A stretch of 64,000 nt of DNA from Anaeramoeba flamelloides (lineage: Eukaryota; Metamonada; Anaeramoebidae), in assembly GCA_027625915.1 (NCBI GenBank), contig JANTQA010000038.1, positions 566,001 through 630,000 on the forward strand, read 5' to 3'. Under the pieces are notes generated by a model. It saw only the letters and a list, made by a program, of their open reading frames with translations. It was not told the DNA's origin and did no database searches. Positions 1 through 10,804 of this stretch are shown piece after piece. The number at the start of each line of letters is the position of its first letter. The first letter of the stretch is position 1. Position numbers and translations under genes: made by a program.

Positions 1-159
1 TTCTCAAGAAGGAAGATAACTTTCAACACCTCATTCCTGATCGAGTATTTAAAAACTCTTTCTATTATAAACTTTGTTTCAGTCAAAGCAGTCCAACATT
101 TTATTATAAATATTAATTTTTTTTTATAATTGACCTTTGAAGAACAAATAAGAAATAAG

Positions 160-743
160 TAAGCTATTTCCAAGAATGTGGGGCAAATTTATTTTAAAAT
201 ATATTTATGTAACCCATTCTTCAAAAAAGGATTTAAAAATATAAAATCATTAACCACCATTGATAAATTCTTGATAATAATTCAATTTGTTTCTTAGTAT
301 TGTATTGCAGAAATAAAATTTATTAAAATTTATGATCTCGATTTTATCGGATTTTTTTTATGGTGAAAATTGGTGTTTATTATTTTTTTTTTGTCGAAAA
401 AAATATTTTCATAACTTGTATAATCTCAACAAAATATACAATATAATTAAAAACATATAAATGCATTTTCGTGTATAAAAAATAATTTGTTCTCATTCCA
501 TATTTCCAGTTTTTTATTGAAATTGGTCGTACTTTGCTTTCAGCAAAAAAAGTGCTATTTTTTTTTTCATTTTTTGGGAATATTTCAACTAACATGCTTT
601 GAATTAAATACATAATTGGTTGATTCAATCAGTATAAATATCAAACTTAATTTGGTATAGTTGATTAATGATTACCATCACTAAAAAAGATTATTTTTTA
701 TGAAATGTAAAAAAAAATGCCCCACTTTTTTGGAAATACCTTA
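160..743 (-). mobile_element. 584-bp TA-flanked MITE, introner-like family, copy 1 (reverse orientation)
   Basis: Inverted-repeat element bounded by TA at both ends. The left end reads AAGCTATTTCC and the right end GGAAATACCTT. The whole body matches, in reverse complement, the element at 58019-58604, and the ends match 2140-2734. It has no coding capacity. A TA duplication and short terminal inverted repeats are typical of Tc1/mariner-type non-autonomous elements. In its own orientation the leading end is AAGGTATTTCC and the trailing end GGAAATAGCTT. Confidence 0.85.
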
Positions 744-1402
744 GAATAATACACATCAAAGAATTATTGATATGTGTCTGAAAGAAAACTAATTAATCAA
801 TAGATTTTCTTAAAAATTAAAAAAACCCAAATTCTTAGAAAAATTATTGAGAAAAACAACATTGTTCATTTTGATTTCCGATTGAAGATCAAATAAAATT
901 CCAATAGAAATCAAATTGATTCCTCTACAATCATTTTAATCGTTTAAATAAGATTAAAATAACAGGTTTTTACCAAGTGACTATCGATCTTGAAATAAAA
1001 TTAAAATTTACAAATGAATTAGGTAAAAAAAAAGAAAGAAAGAAAGAAAGGAGAAAGTTTGTTGATTTTATGCTGGGAGGTGTAGGTATAGTAAAATTTT
1101 GGCTGTGTAAAATAGCACCTTCTTGGTTATTCGATCCACATTCAGCCGTTGCAAAAACAATTTTAAGGGATATTAAATGTTTGTAAATTGATATTTATTA
1201 AGAATTTTTGATTTTTTCGGGTCTATTTGTAATTTAATACAAAAAATGGCAATTTAATTTGAAAAACCTATAAAAAAATTTAACAAAAAATGAAATCAAA
1301 GAAACAGGAATTTTATTATTTATTTCTAATGACATTTCTATTTAACTAATCTTTGATAAAACAAAAATATATTTATTCTTTTCTTTACCTTTTTAACTAA
1401 TT
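744..1402. other. Intergenic, no supported gene
   Basis: AT-rich spacer. A 69-codon open stretch at 977-1186 begins with GTG rather than ATG, contains a simple AAAG repeat and resembles no family I can name. A short run near 1110-1185 looks slightly more complex than its surroundings, but no consistent splice phase links it to the next ORF. Confidence 0.5.
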
Positions 1403-2221
1403 ATGTTTATAGAATTCCAACCTTTTTTTAATTCTTCTAAAGATGAAGTTTTTAAAAAACTGGCTTTGAACGAAATAAAAGAACAATATTTTGAATGGAC
1501 ATTTCTTAACTCTTCCAAGGAAAATATCAAATTAAATGGATATTTTTATCCTTTTTTAGTTGAAGAGAATAAATTTTATCAATTAGTCTTTCAGAGATTG
1601 AAAAATAATAAAATCAAAAACGAAAATGAAAATATAGATATCAAAAAAAATGAAGAAAACAAGAGAAAATTAAAATCAAAATTTGAAAATGAACAGGAAG
1701 AAGAGGATGAGGATGAGGATGAGGATGAGGATGAGGATGAGGATGAGGATGAGGATGAGGATGAGGAAAGTGACCAAGATAAAGATCTTGAAATTGAAAT
1801 AAAAAAATTAAAAGAGAAGGGAAAGGAAAAGGAAAGCAAAGAAGAGATTGAAAAGAAAAAGAAAAAGAAAAACGAAGGGGAAAAAGAAGATGGTGAAGAG
1901 AAAAAGAAAAAAGAAGACGAAGAGGGAGAAACAGAATTTAAAAATGAAAAAATATCAGAAAAATCTCAAGAAATAAATTCTTTGATGCAAATTTCACAAT
2001 CATTAATTTGTTTAGGCAAAAAAGAAGAAACTGAAAAAAATGAAGAATTAAAATCAAAAAATAATTCCTCTAATCGAAAACCAACCAATCGTATTAATTT
2101 TATTCCTATTCACTATTATTACAGTTATACATTTTATTATAAGGTATTTCCAAAAAAGTGGTTATTTTTTTTTAACTTTCAGAGAAATTTCTCATTGTTA
2201 GTGGTTATATTCGTAAATTGA
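1403..2221 (+). CDS. Acidic low-complexity protein, 3' end inside an inserted element
   Basis: ATG-initiated ORF of 272 codons; I do not recognise the family. Residues 1-70 are a normal-composition segment rich in aromatic and hydrophobic residues. Next come a Lys/Asn/Glu stretch, an almost pure Asp-Glu repeat (about residues 97-125, encoded by GATGAG repeats) and a long Lys/Glu coiled-coil-like region to about residue 190. The last 26 or so codons lie inside the element at 2140-2734, so the natural C terminus is lost or the element is spliced. Removing bases 2144-2730 as an intron keeps phase and ends the protein two codons later (Leu, stop). The downstream exon at 2986-3422 is on the same strand and also coiled-coil-like, so it could once have belonged here, but the phases I can test do not join. 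Confidence 0.55.
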   Translation: MFIEFQPFFNSSKDEVFKKLALNEIKEQYFEWTFLNSSKENIKLNGYFYPFLVEENKFYQLVFQRLKNNKIKNENENIDIKKNEENKRKLKSKFENEQEEEDEDEDEDEDEDEDEDEDEDEESDQDKDLEIEIKKLKEKGKEKESKEEIEKKKKKKNEGEKEDGEEKKKKEDEEGETEFKNEKISEKSQEINSLMQISQSLICLGKKEETEKNEELKSKNNSSNRKPTNRINFIPIHYYYSYTFYYKVFPKKWLFFFNFQRNFSLLVVIFVN

Positions 2222-2734
2222 CAATACCAAATTAAGTAAAATATTACATCTAATTGGATCAATGACTAAGGTATTTATTTCAAAATATGTTAAAATATTT
2301 TTAAAAAATGAAAAAAAAAAAATTCACACTTTATTTTTGTAAAAACAATGTACAACCAGTTTCAATAAAAAAATGGGAAATGCGTTAAGGATACAAACGG
2401 TTTTTAAACAATAAAATAGAGTTATAAATTTTACATTCTGTTTGTGATTCTATCCAGATTCAACCGTTTTTAGAAAAAACAATTATTATGATCAAAAAAG
2501 AAAAAAATAACCACTAATTTTCATCTCTTGAAAAATATCATATGTATTTGAGATCAAGAAATTTTCTTATCTTTTATTTATGTTAATATTATACAAACAA
2601 ACAAATTAAATTGTTATTAAGAATTAATAAATGATCGAATAACAATGTTGGATATTTAAATAATTTTATTGGGAGTTTGAGTGAAATAAATATATTGTAA
2701 AATAAATTTGCCACACTTTTTTGGAAATAGCTTT
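2140..2734 (+). mobile_element. Introner-like MITE, copy 2, inserted in an ORF
   Basis: Left end TAAGGTATTTCC, right end GGAAATAGCTTT. Internal sequence is related to the copies at 160-743 and 58019-58604 but more diverged. The left flank is TA; the right flank is TT where TA is expected, probably a point change. It sits in the 3' part of the ORF at 1403 in sense orientation. Its left end offers AAG|GTATTT as a donor and its right end GGAAATAG| as an acceptor, the same form as acceptors used by confirmed introns in this window. Confidence 0.8.
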
Positions 2735-2985
2735 GATATATTCTATTAAAAATGTTGAAAAATTAAAGTTTTAAAATTGGTATAAAGACAACTCAATGAC
2801 AACATAGTATCCCCCACCCCGAAAACTTTAAATCTTTTCAGCATTTATAATTTATTATCTTGACTTTATTAAAAAACCCTAAAACAAAATATATCCTAGA
2901 ATAATAAAAATTAAAAATTATTAAATAAATTTATTTTTTAATTTTTAAAAAAAACTTTACAAAAAATAAAAAAATTAACAAATAG

Positions 2986-3422
2986 CATTATCACTCCTTC
3001 GATATATAGATGAATGGGAAGAAGAATTTAATGTAGAGGAGCATGTGGATACAATCAAAAAACTAATACGGTCACAACCAGATCACAAAATTGAAAGGGA
3101 TGTAGTTTCGGATTTAAATTATATAATTGATCAATATGAGAAAATGAAAAAATACCATCAAAATAAATTTTGTAAATTGCACACTAAAATGAAGGAAGAG
3201 ACACAAAAGAAAAGAAACCAATATAAAGTTTTAGAAGAAGACCTTGGAAAGCGATTGTCAATCACGCAAAATGAAAAAGAGGTGAAAAGAAAGTTAGAAG
3301 AAGAAAACGAAAAATTGCATAACACTTTAAATGAATTGTATTCGTTTTTTCAAAAGGAAGATGAAAGAATTGGACAAATACAATCTTTCATTGAAAACAA
3401 GAATCTAAATTTAAAAAATTAA
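2986..3422 (+). CDS. Coiled-coil protein, C-terminal exon (5' end unresolved)
   Basis: The reading frame is open from 2979 to a TAA at 3420-3422, but no in-frame ATG begins the conserved-looking part, so this is probably a terminal exon. AATAG at 2981-2985 and ATATATAG at about 3002-3009 are possible acceptors. The protein is Lys/Glu-rich with heptad-like spacing over about 120 residues and ends ENKNLNLKN. No named domain is visible. Likely a coiled-coil or structural segment; whether it belongs with the ORF at 1403 is open. Confidence 0.55.
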
Positions 3423-3530
3423 AAGATTTTTTTTTGGATGTGATTTTTTTTTGATTTTAATTAAGAAAGAATCTTTAAAAACCAATTAAAAAAAATAAAT
3501 TATGTAATTAATAGTTTTTTTGAAAAGAAA

Positions 3531-3625
3531 TTATTTTCCAGTTAAAAGATTTCTGGCCTTTCTAAGTGCTATGGAGTAGCGATATTTTTCTCGAGAGATT
3601 TCCTTTACTTTTTGCTTAACCATCC
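3531..3625 (-). CDS. Small basic terminal exon, convergent with the coiled-coil exon
   Basis: On the minus strand a good acceptor (TTTTTTTCAG) ends at 3626. It is followed by GG and an ATG at 3623-3621 opening 30 codons, MVKQKVKEISREKYRYSIAL and ten more residues, to TAA at 3533-3531. The stretch is of much higher complexity than the surrounding AT spacer, and its Arg/Lys/Tyr-rich helix looks like the C terminus of a conserved protein. I cannot name the family or find the upstream exon, which should lie between 3640 and 4650. It could instead be a remnant of a lost gene. Confidence 0.4.
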
Positions 3626-4652
3626 CTGAAAAAAATTGTCAAATTTGTTTTCTGGGGAAATGGAAGTTAAAATTCTCATTTTCAAATATTTTTTGACTTA
3701 TTTTTTTTCTTTATTTTAAAGCAATAACAAAATCTAAAAAATAAGATTGATTATTAGAATTAAAATAAACACTATGTAAAAAAAATGGACACCCTGAAAA
3801 TCAAAAACTGACAAAAAAAGTTCAATTTATTATAATTTTTGGATTTATTGTAAGTAATAAGTGTTGGACACTTAGTCTGGTAAAGAGAGAATTTTGAAGT
3901 GACTAAAATTTTTCTCTCAAATCAAAAAATAACTATAGGTTATTCCCAACAATATCAAAAGGTTATCATTTTTCTCTTTAATTGAAATTTTCTCAAAAAG
4001 TTGATTTTTCCAAACCTTCTTTTTTATTTTTAGATACAAGACTGACAAAATTCATTTTTTCCTTCTTAGATCTCACTGATATATATTTATGAGATTACCA
4101 ATCCTCAACCTTTTCAAAAGTATACTATACATTAAATTTTCAATTGTAAATGTAGTAGTTAACCGGGCACTTTTATTAAATTTTGAGAAAAAAATGAAAA
4201 TTTAATTTAAAATTCCTCTTTAAAATTAAACAAAAAATAATTGTAAAATAAATTGTAATGATAATAATAATTATTATATTATAAATAAACAAGATTCAAT
4301 ATCTTTATTAGCTCTAGTGAATACTAAAAATATATTTGAATCATTTATACAAATTTCTAAATTAAAATTTAGGAATCCGAATAAAAAAGAGGGATTAAAA
4401 ACTCCTCAGGTTACATCACAATAAAAATATAAAAATTTGTTGAAAAGTTATTAAATTTGGAGTTTTTTCTTGGAAACTTTTTAAGTTTTTCTAAATGATC
4501 GTTTCATTATCAATTATTTTCCACCTGTTCTTTTTCTTTTCCTTTTCCTTTTCTTTTTCTTTGTAATGGGTAAGTTTCTTTATTATTGAATATTGTGTTA
4601 TTCTCGAACTAACCATAAGATTTAAATTAAAGACTTTGTTTGCTTTTCTGAA
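3626..4652. other. Intergenic or intronic spacer
   Basis: Mostly AT-rich. It holds a pyrimidine-rich CTTTTT tract at 4530-4562 (on the minus strand an AAAAGGAAAAG run resembling the low-complexity parts of the adjacent VPS9 gene). A segment around 3870-3920 containing GAGAGAATTTTGAAGTGAC recurs, diverged, near 17550 and in reverse near 10580. No complete gene seen. Confidence 0.4.
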
Positions 4653-7190
4653 TTAATTTAACTTTTCATTTTTTTTTTTCTGTTGTGAATTTTTATTTTG
4701 GATCAATTGCTCTTCATCTTTTTTCTCTTGTTGCTCTTTTTCCACCAATTTCATTTTCTTGGTTATTTCATTTCCTTGTTCTCCAAGTATTTCCCCCCCA
4801 TTATTTTCGGTATTGTTTTTTTTCTTGAGTTTATTTTCTCTTTTCACACGATATTGTTGTTTAATCAAGGGCACTGCCGCCAAAATTGTGGTTAAATAAA
4901 ACCCATCTTTAACGTTTAATTGCTTTTCAGGTGATAAATTTTGAATGACGTCGATTCTTGATTCTAAATAAGTAATCTTGGATTTCATTAAAATATAATA
5001 GAAAATGTAAATAAAATTATCTGCGTTTAGCAATTTACCATTTAAATCCTCGTCATTCACTGTTTCAACGATCAAATCGCCAGTTTCGGAGATAATTTTA
5101 AGTTGCTCCGAAGGCAGGATGGTATGATTTAATCTTTTCAAGTTTGTAATTGGGATTTTCCATCGCGAAGACGAAATTAATTCTTCAATAATTCCGGCTC
5201 TTTTTTGTGTAAAGTATTTACTATTGTCTATTATCCCCGCATCGATCAATTCTTGCCCCTTTTTATTGAATTTCATTAAGCACTCTACCAATTCCCGATA
5301 AATTGGAACAATGACAATCTTTTCAGTCCTCTTTTCGACAAGATCCCGAATGAATTTCTTTGCCCTTTCTTCAGTAAAATCAAGTGTTGATAAAATGTTT
5401 AATTTATATTCGTGTTCACGCAGGATTTTGGCACGGAGCGCCCTTAAAAATTTTTTAATGTTGCCAAATACTAGCTCTTTGCTCGAGCAAATTTTAATAA
5501 AATTTTTAACAAAGTAATCAATTTTATCTAAAATCTCATTGGTGGTGTCAAATATTATTTGATCAACTACACTTTTAATCATAAAATTATAAATTGAATT
5601 TCTTTCCAAAGCAATGATATGTGTACAAGAAAAAAATTTAAATATTTTCAAATTGTTTATAACATTTTTCTCATTTTCATTTTCTTTTTCTTTTTCATTT
5701 TCTTTTTCATTTTCTTTTTCTTTTTCCTTTTCATTTTCTTTTTCTTTTTCATTTTCTTTTTCCTTTTCCTTTTCATTTTCCTTTTCATTTTCATTTTCTT
5801 TTTCATTTTCATTTTCTTTTTCTTTTTCTTTTTCTTTTTCATTTTCTTTTTCTTTTTCTTTTTCATTGATATTATTCTTTTTTAATTTTTCAATTTTTTT
5901 TTCTTTCAAATCGTTTTCTTCTGTTTCTCCTTCTTTTTCTTGAATACAAATTTGATTATCATTGTTGATTATTTTTTTTCCAGTTTTAATGTTGCTCTCA
6001 TTTTTTTCATTTTGAATCTTGAGATTTTCATCACTTTTTTCATTTTCTGTTTCTTTTTCTTTGTTATTATTATTATCCATAACATTATTTTCATTAATAG
6101 TGAAATTTTCTTTTTTTTTGCTTTCGCTTTCTGTACCTTTTTCATTGATATTATTCTTCTTCATTATTTCAATTTTTTTTTCTTTCAAATCGTTTTCTTC
6201 TGTTTCTCCTTCTTTTTTTGTATTACCAATTTTATTATCATTATTGATTAATTTTTTACCATTTATCGTGTTGTTCTCATTCTTTTCATTTTGAATCTTT
6301 AAATTTTCATCACTTTTTTCATTTTCTTTTTCATTTTCAATTTCATCATTATTGGGGTTTGTATTCTTGTCTTTTTTGTTTTTGTGATTTTGTTTAATGT
6401 TCTCGAGTTCTGTTTTATTGATTTGTTGTTTTGGTGAAAACAAGAATTTAAATGGTTGTTTTTTGAATGTTTTGTCAAGTATTTCTTCAACATTTCTCTT
6501 TTGTATTAGAATTTCAAAGCACTGATCTTTTAAAATATAAAAATCTTCATCAATTTTTGTTAAATTGGTTATTGATTTTTTCTTTTCAATTTTTTGGATT
6601 TTTTTGTTTCCGTTTTTTAAGGAATTGTCCTTTTTGGATTCTTCGTTTTTCTTTTTCTTTGTTTCAATTATCTTTTTCTTTTTGTTGTGTGAACTTTTGG
6701 TAAAAAGTAGACTTAATACTGTTGTTTTTGTAAACTGGACAAGTGTCATGTAGCGTGAATTCCAAACTTCACACCTACATGTTATTTCTTGAGCGATTAA
6801 AATTGCGTAATCGTGTTTATAAATCGTGGAACTTTTGTTTGCATAAATGAGTTGCAAAGTTTCTGAATTTAAAATGATAACTTGAGAGATTTGATCGTAA
6901 GAAAAGGAAAAGTTAATTTGGCCAAGAAACAAGTCTTCAGTTGTACAATATTTTTTTAAGGTTTTGGCCTTTGTTTTTGTTGTTTTTTTTGTCAGTGTTA
7001 TATTCAGGATCCCATACCGATTAAGTCGAAGGACACGTACTTTTGATGAACCCCATTTGTTGATTTGTGTGACAACAAAATGTATTGGTGGTAGCTGTTG
7101 AAAAAAATTGTTCACTTGTGAAGTTATGCCTTTAAATTTTACTTTTTGTGGCTTGTTGAGAGAAGACTTTTGAAAGTAAAGTAAATTCAT
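4653..7190 (-). CDS. VPS9-domain Rab guanine-nucleotide exchange factor
   Basis: 845-residue protein from the ATG at 7190; the frame is open further upstream but only from a GTG. Residues 1-160 form a beta-rich PH/GRAM-like segment (HFVVTQINKWGSSKVRVLRL, then a tryptophan helix near EVWNSRYMTLV). Residues ~180-540 are Lys/Glu/Asn low complexity, including EKEKENEK repeats and a 93-residue tandem duplication. Residues ~560-770 are all-helical and end in a VPS9 core: LPSEQLKIISETGDLIVETV, then LNADNFIYIFYYILMKSK and GFYLTTILAAVPLI. These match the conserved ADD-LP-hydrophobic and GYYLT signatures of the family. VPS9 domains activate Rab5-class GTPases on early endosomes. The domain call is firm; partner specificity is not visible. 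A basic Lys/Gln tail ends the protein. A CAG acceptor just upstream of the ATG suggests a 5'UTR intron. Confidence 0.85.
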   Translation of the reverse strand: MNLLYFQKSSLNKPQKVKFKGITSQVNNFFQQLPPIHFVVTQINKWGSSKVRVLRLNRYGILNITLTKKTTKTKAKTLKKYCTTEDLFLGQINFSFSYDQISQVIILNSETLQLIYANKSSTIYKHDYAILIAQEITCRCEVWNSRYMTLVQFTKTTVLSLLFTKSSHNKKKKIIETKKKKNEESKKDNSLKNGNKKIQKIEKKKSITNLTKIDEDFYILKDQCFEILIQKRNVEEILDKTFKKQPFKFLFSPKQQINKTELENIKQNHKNKKDKNTNPNNDEIENEKENEKSDENLKIQNEKNENNTINGKKLINNDNKIGNTKKEGETEENDLKEKKIEIMKKNNINEKGTESESKKKENFTINENNVMDNNNNKEKETENEKSDENLKIQNEKNESNIKTGKKIINNDNQICIQEKEGETEENDLKEKKIEKLKKNNINEKEKEKENEKEKEKEKENENEKENENEKENEKEKEKENEKEKENEKEKEKENEKENEKEKENENEKNVINNLKIFKFFSCTHIIALERNSIYNFMIKSVVDQIIFDTTNEILDKIDYFVKNFIKICSSKELVFGNIKKFLRALRAKILREHEYKLNILSTLDFTEERAKKFIRDLVEKRTEKIVIVPIYRELVECLMKFNKKGQELIDAGIIDNSKYFTQKRAGIIEELISSSRWKIPITNLKRLNHTILPSEQLKIISETGDLIVETVNDEDLNGKLLNADNFIYIFYYILMKSKITYLESRIDVIQNLSPEKQLNVKDGFYLTTILAAVPLIKQQYRVKRENKLKKKNNTENNGGEILGEQGNEITKKMKLVEKEQQEKKDEEQLIQNKNSQQKKKNEKLN
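5655..5870 (-). repeat. Glu-Lys-Asn codon repeat inside the VPS9 gene
   Basis: About 215 bp of GAAAAAGAAAATGAA-type hexamer repeats on the coding strand, encoding alternating Glu with Lys or Asn. It also opens all the opposite-strand and shifted frames, which are artefacts. Confidence 0.9.
5865..6325 (-). repeat. ~280-bp in-frame tandem duplication inside the VPS9 gene
   Basis: Two adjacent units with an offset of about 280 bp (93 codons). Each begins SDENLKIQNEKNE and runs through GKKxINNDN to KEGETEENDLKEKKIE and KKNNINEK. The first unit runs down from about 6325, the second from about 6045. The copies differ by scattered substitutions, so the duplication is not very recent. The frame is kept, so the linker is length-tolerant. 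Confidence 0.85.
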
Positions 7191-10100
7191 AACTATTCTG
7201 AAAAAAATGATTTTTCTAAAATAGTACCACGACAAGAATAGCACAAAAATTGTAGTCACTTTTTTTCCTTAGCAACACTTTGTTTTTTTGAAATTGTTCC
7301 AAATTTTGAAAGGAATTAGAAGATCACAATGCAACAACTTTCAATTTAAAAGTTTTTACAAGTTAAACTTTGAAAAACATGTAATTTAAACAACTTTCCA
7401 ATTTTTGGTTTTCATAAAAAGAGTTTCAGGTTATTGAAAGTTTACAACTATTTTTCTTTTAGATAACTTTCAAAAATTTCAATTAAATTCAAAATACTAT
7501 CTTTTGTTAATTATTATTTTTATCCCTTTTTTTGGCTTACAAAAGTTTGTACCAAGTATTTGAAATTTGAAAAAATATGAAAGAATATCAGAGACTGAAA
7601 TCTTGCAGACTGTCAGTCTGAAAGTTCGAAAAAGTCTTGAAAGTATTTGTATGGATTGTGCTATTCTTGTTGTGACTAACAATCTCTCAACTTTAAACTA
7701 TCTTTTCACTTTGAGAATCATTCCCCTTTTGAAGAATTTGTTTGAAATGGTTTTAAAACCTTAATAAATAATCTGGAAGAGTTTGAAAGAATTGAGAGGA
7801 CTTTAAGTTTTTATCAAGATCAAAGATTATTTAGGGTGAAGAAAGACTCGAAAGATACAAATTTTTGAAAAAGTCTCGTTATTGTCTGTTGTGTAGAAAG
7901 ATTTTTTTATACTTTCAATTATGAAATTGTACAAGTTGGATTTAAAGGTGACTAAATTTTCTTATACTTTTTTTCTATGATTCAAAATTGACTTTAATTT
8001 CTGACTCAGTGTTATTCTACAAAAAAGAAAATAAAAAAGACAGAAATAGACGAACCAATAAATGTAGATCTCAAATTCTAATTTAATCTTTTAAAAAACA
8101 CTTTTTGTCTCTTCTAAAAATAAAAGAAAAAAAAAATTAATATTGTTTCCTATTTTTCATTGTAATACCAGTTATAGACTTTTTTCTGATTGGGAATTGT
8201 TAAAAATCAACTAAATATCTTGTTAGATATTCAGAATCATATTGGTTTCATACTTTTATTTGAAATTAAATAGGACAAAATTTAAGGCTGGTAATCATTT
8301 TTCAATTCTTAAAATTTTATTTTAGTGTTTATGAGTTTACACAGTATATAGTAGTCATTGTATGTTTAGTAAAAAAAGGCACAAAAAAATAAATATTGAA
8401 CAAAAATCATAATCTATTTATTTAGAAACTCTATTTGTATATCAAAGAACGTGAAAATTGTTCATTATTAATTCAGCAAATTATGATAAAAAAATATAAA
8501 GAAAATAAAAATAATTACACCTTCAAAAATTATTTAAAGGATTTTTATTTTTTAGATAACCAAACGAAAATCTTGTTTAAATTCTAAATTTTTTTTCTAA
8601 TTTATGTTTTTATCTTGAAATTGATGGATTAACTTCGTATAAACAATTTATTAATTAGATTCTATTTGTTGAAATCCATATTTTGGCTTGTTTCCAATAT
8701 AAAACGAAAAAAAATAACTAGTCTATTTTTTTTTGACAATTAAGTTTTTTGTTGAAAATGGTTGAACATATCTTTATTATTATGTTGGAAAGTATTGATT
8801 TGAAAATAAATAGGTTATTTTGATTTATAATTTTGATTATTAATATTTCAATTCAAATCACAACCAAAAAAAAAATTGGGGTATACTTGATTAAATAAAT
8901 CTAAATTCGATAGAAGTTTAACAATAGTTTAATCAATGAAATTTAGATCTATTAAGCAATTTTTTTTTTCTTTCAAGTTTTAAAAAAAGTTTTCTAATTT
9001 TCAAAAAATAAAATATAAAAAAATCAAAAAATTGCACAAATATTTTTAATTGCAAAAAAATTGTATAACAAACTTGTTTGGTATTATACAAAAGAATACT
9101 TTTCACAGTTTAAATGATTCTAGAATAAAAATAATTGATTTTGACTTTTGGGGATAAAATTTCCTAATTCCCAAATATCTTCAAGAAAATTTTATTTTGA
9201 AAAATCGAATTTCATCTTAATACAAATAAACAGTTTCTAAGTAAAATTCGAAAATAAAATTGTACTTTAACTGTTATAATTATCCTTATTAAAGTAGTAG
9301 TAATATTTTTCAACATTTTCAACAAATGAATTTTTTTTTTTAGTTTAAGTAAAACAATCATCTCAAAAAAGAAGAAAGTTTTTTAATTAATAGTCTTGAT
9401 AATGAAAACCTTTTATTGGGAAAAAATATCTAAAATGGTAATAAACAAGGTAAAATTTTTTATAATGTAAGAAATAAAAGCCATATTTTTTTCTTTATAG
9501 ATTTAACCAATTGGTAAATCTCTAAATTAAAACTTGTGCAACTGATATATTTTATTTGATCTATAGATGTTCAAATAAACTAAATTTCATAAAAAATTTC
9601 CGAATTTTTTTTTAACTTTTTTTTTATTTTATATTTAGATGAAAAACAAATATTTCTAGTTTTAAGAACTGACTATTAAAATATCAATTTTTTTATTATA
9701 AAAGATAACTTCAATTTATAAAAATATTTATTTTCAAAATTTGATTTTTAATGGACCAATGATGTTGAAATATAAACTCCATTTCACTCAAAGGGACCCA
9801 TCCAAAAATGAAAAAGTCACTTTATTTTTAAGAATCAACCAAACTTAGATTGTTTAGAAATACGAGAAATAATAAACTGCATATAAGAGTCCATAATTAT
9901 AAAAGAAACCCCTAAACAAACCATAAATTTCAAAAAAAAAAAAAATGTTAAAAAATTTTTTGGGCACCATTCATTGGAACATCTCGTGCAAAATTCTCAA
10001 TTTCTTTAGGAAATTAAAATTGTTGATAATAAGATTTTTTACTTATAAATGTATGAATTTTAACAGAACATACAAAGATTAACTTTTCTTAATGTTTATT

Positions 10101-10800
10101 TCGTTTTTCAAACATTTTTTTTTTCAAAAAGTAAATTTTTAAAAAAAAAATAAAAAAGAAAAGAAGAAAAAAAAAAAAAAGCAAAAAACAAAAAAATCAA
10201 AATTTTACAAAATGAGAAAAAATGATTTTGATCTAAAAATTGAAAATTTTAGTTTGATAAAAGTAATGAATTAAACTCATAGAATGTCTTCCATTTCTTC
10301 AATAAAACTGGGCCCCTTTGACTGAAAAAGAGTTTAGTTTATTTGGATCTCTTTTTCAAACAAACTATTGTTGTGATTCAAATTGGAAATTAACATAAAA
10401 GGAAACAACCGCCAACACATTCAACACTTCGGTGTCATAAAAACTTTTCAATATAGTTTTTACTTTTTTTCTATTATTTTTTACTCTTTGATTTCAGAAA
10501 ACTAAATTGAGTTTAAAATACTTCTAATGACTGTAATTAAAAGCTGATTTTGACTACTCTTTGAAGTAGGAGTCATAAATTTATTCACTTCAAAACTCTC
10601 TCTTTAACAGATAAGAGCTCTATAGCACTTAACCCTTACCAATAAACCCTACTCTCTTTGATTTCTTACTATTCTTTCTCTTATACTTCTCTTTGTTGAT
10701 AAAATTTTTCTTTTCATTTTTTGAAAGAGATGATTTTCTATCAGATATAATCTTGCCTATATTATCATTGTTATAAAAAACTCTAAAATCAAGTTTATAG
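7191..10800. other. Long intergenic region without recognised genes
   Basis: AT-rich throughout with many homopolymer runs. Short open stretches (for example 7567-7764) have no recognisable domain and no better composition than the surroundings. No tRNA or rRNA signature seen. Confidence 0.5.
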
Positions 10801-10804
10801 TTTC

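Noticed and set aside
380-628. 82-codon ORF on the minus strand
   Set aside because: Lies entirely inside the MITE 160-743; its frame is not kept in the other copies.
977-1186. 69-codon open stretch, partly peptide-like near its end
   Set aside because: Starts with GTG, contains an AAAG repeat, has no consistent splice phase to a neighbour and no recognised family.
1591-1839. Poly-Ser/Phe minus-strand ORF
   Set aside because: Complement of the Asp-Glu codon repeat of the gene at 1403.
3045-3422. Start of the coiled-coil protein at 3045
   Set aside because: The codon there is GTG; the frame is open upstream, so a splice acceptor is the better 5' boundary.
5614-6294. Several Phe/Ser/Ile-rich ORFs on the plus strand
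   Set aside because: Shadows of the Glu-Lys-Asn repeat in the VPS9 gene.
7567-7764. 65-codon ORF downstream of AT spacer
   Set aside because: No domain, composition close to background, no partner exon found.
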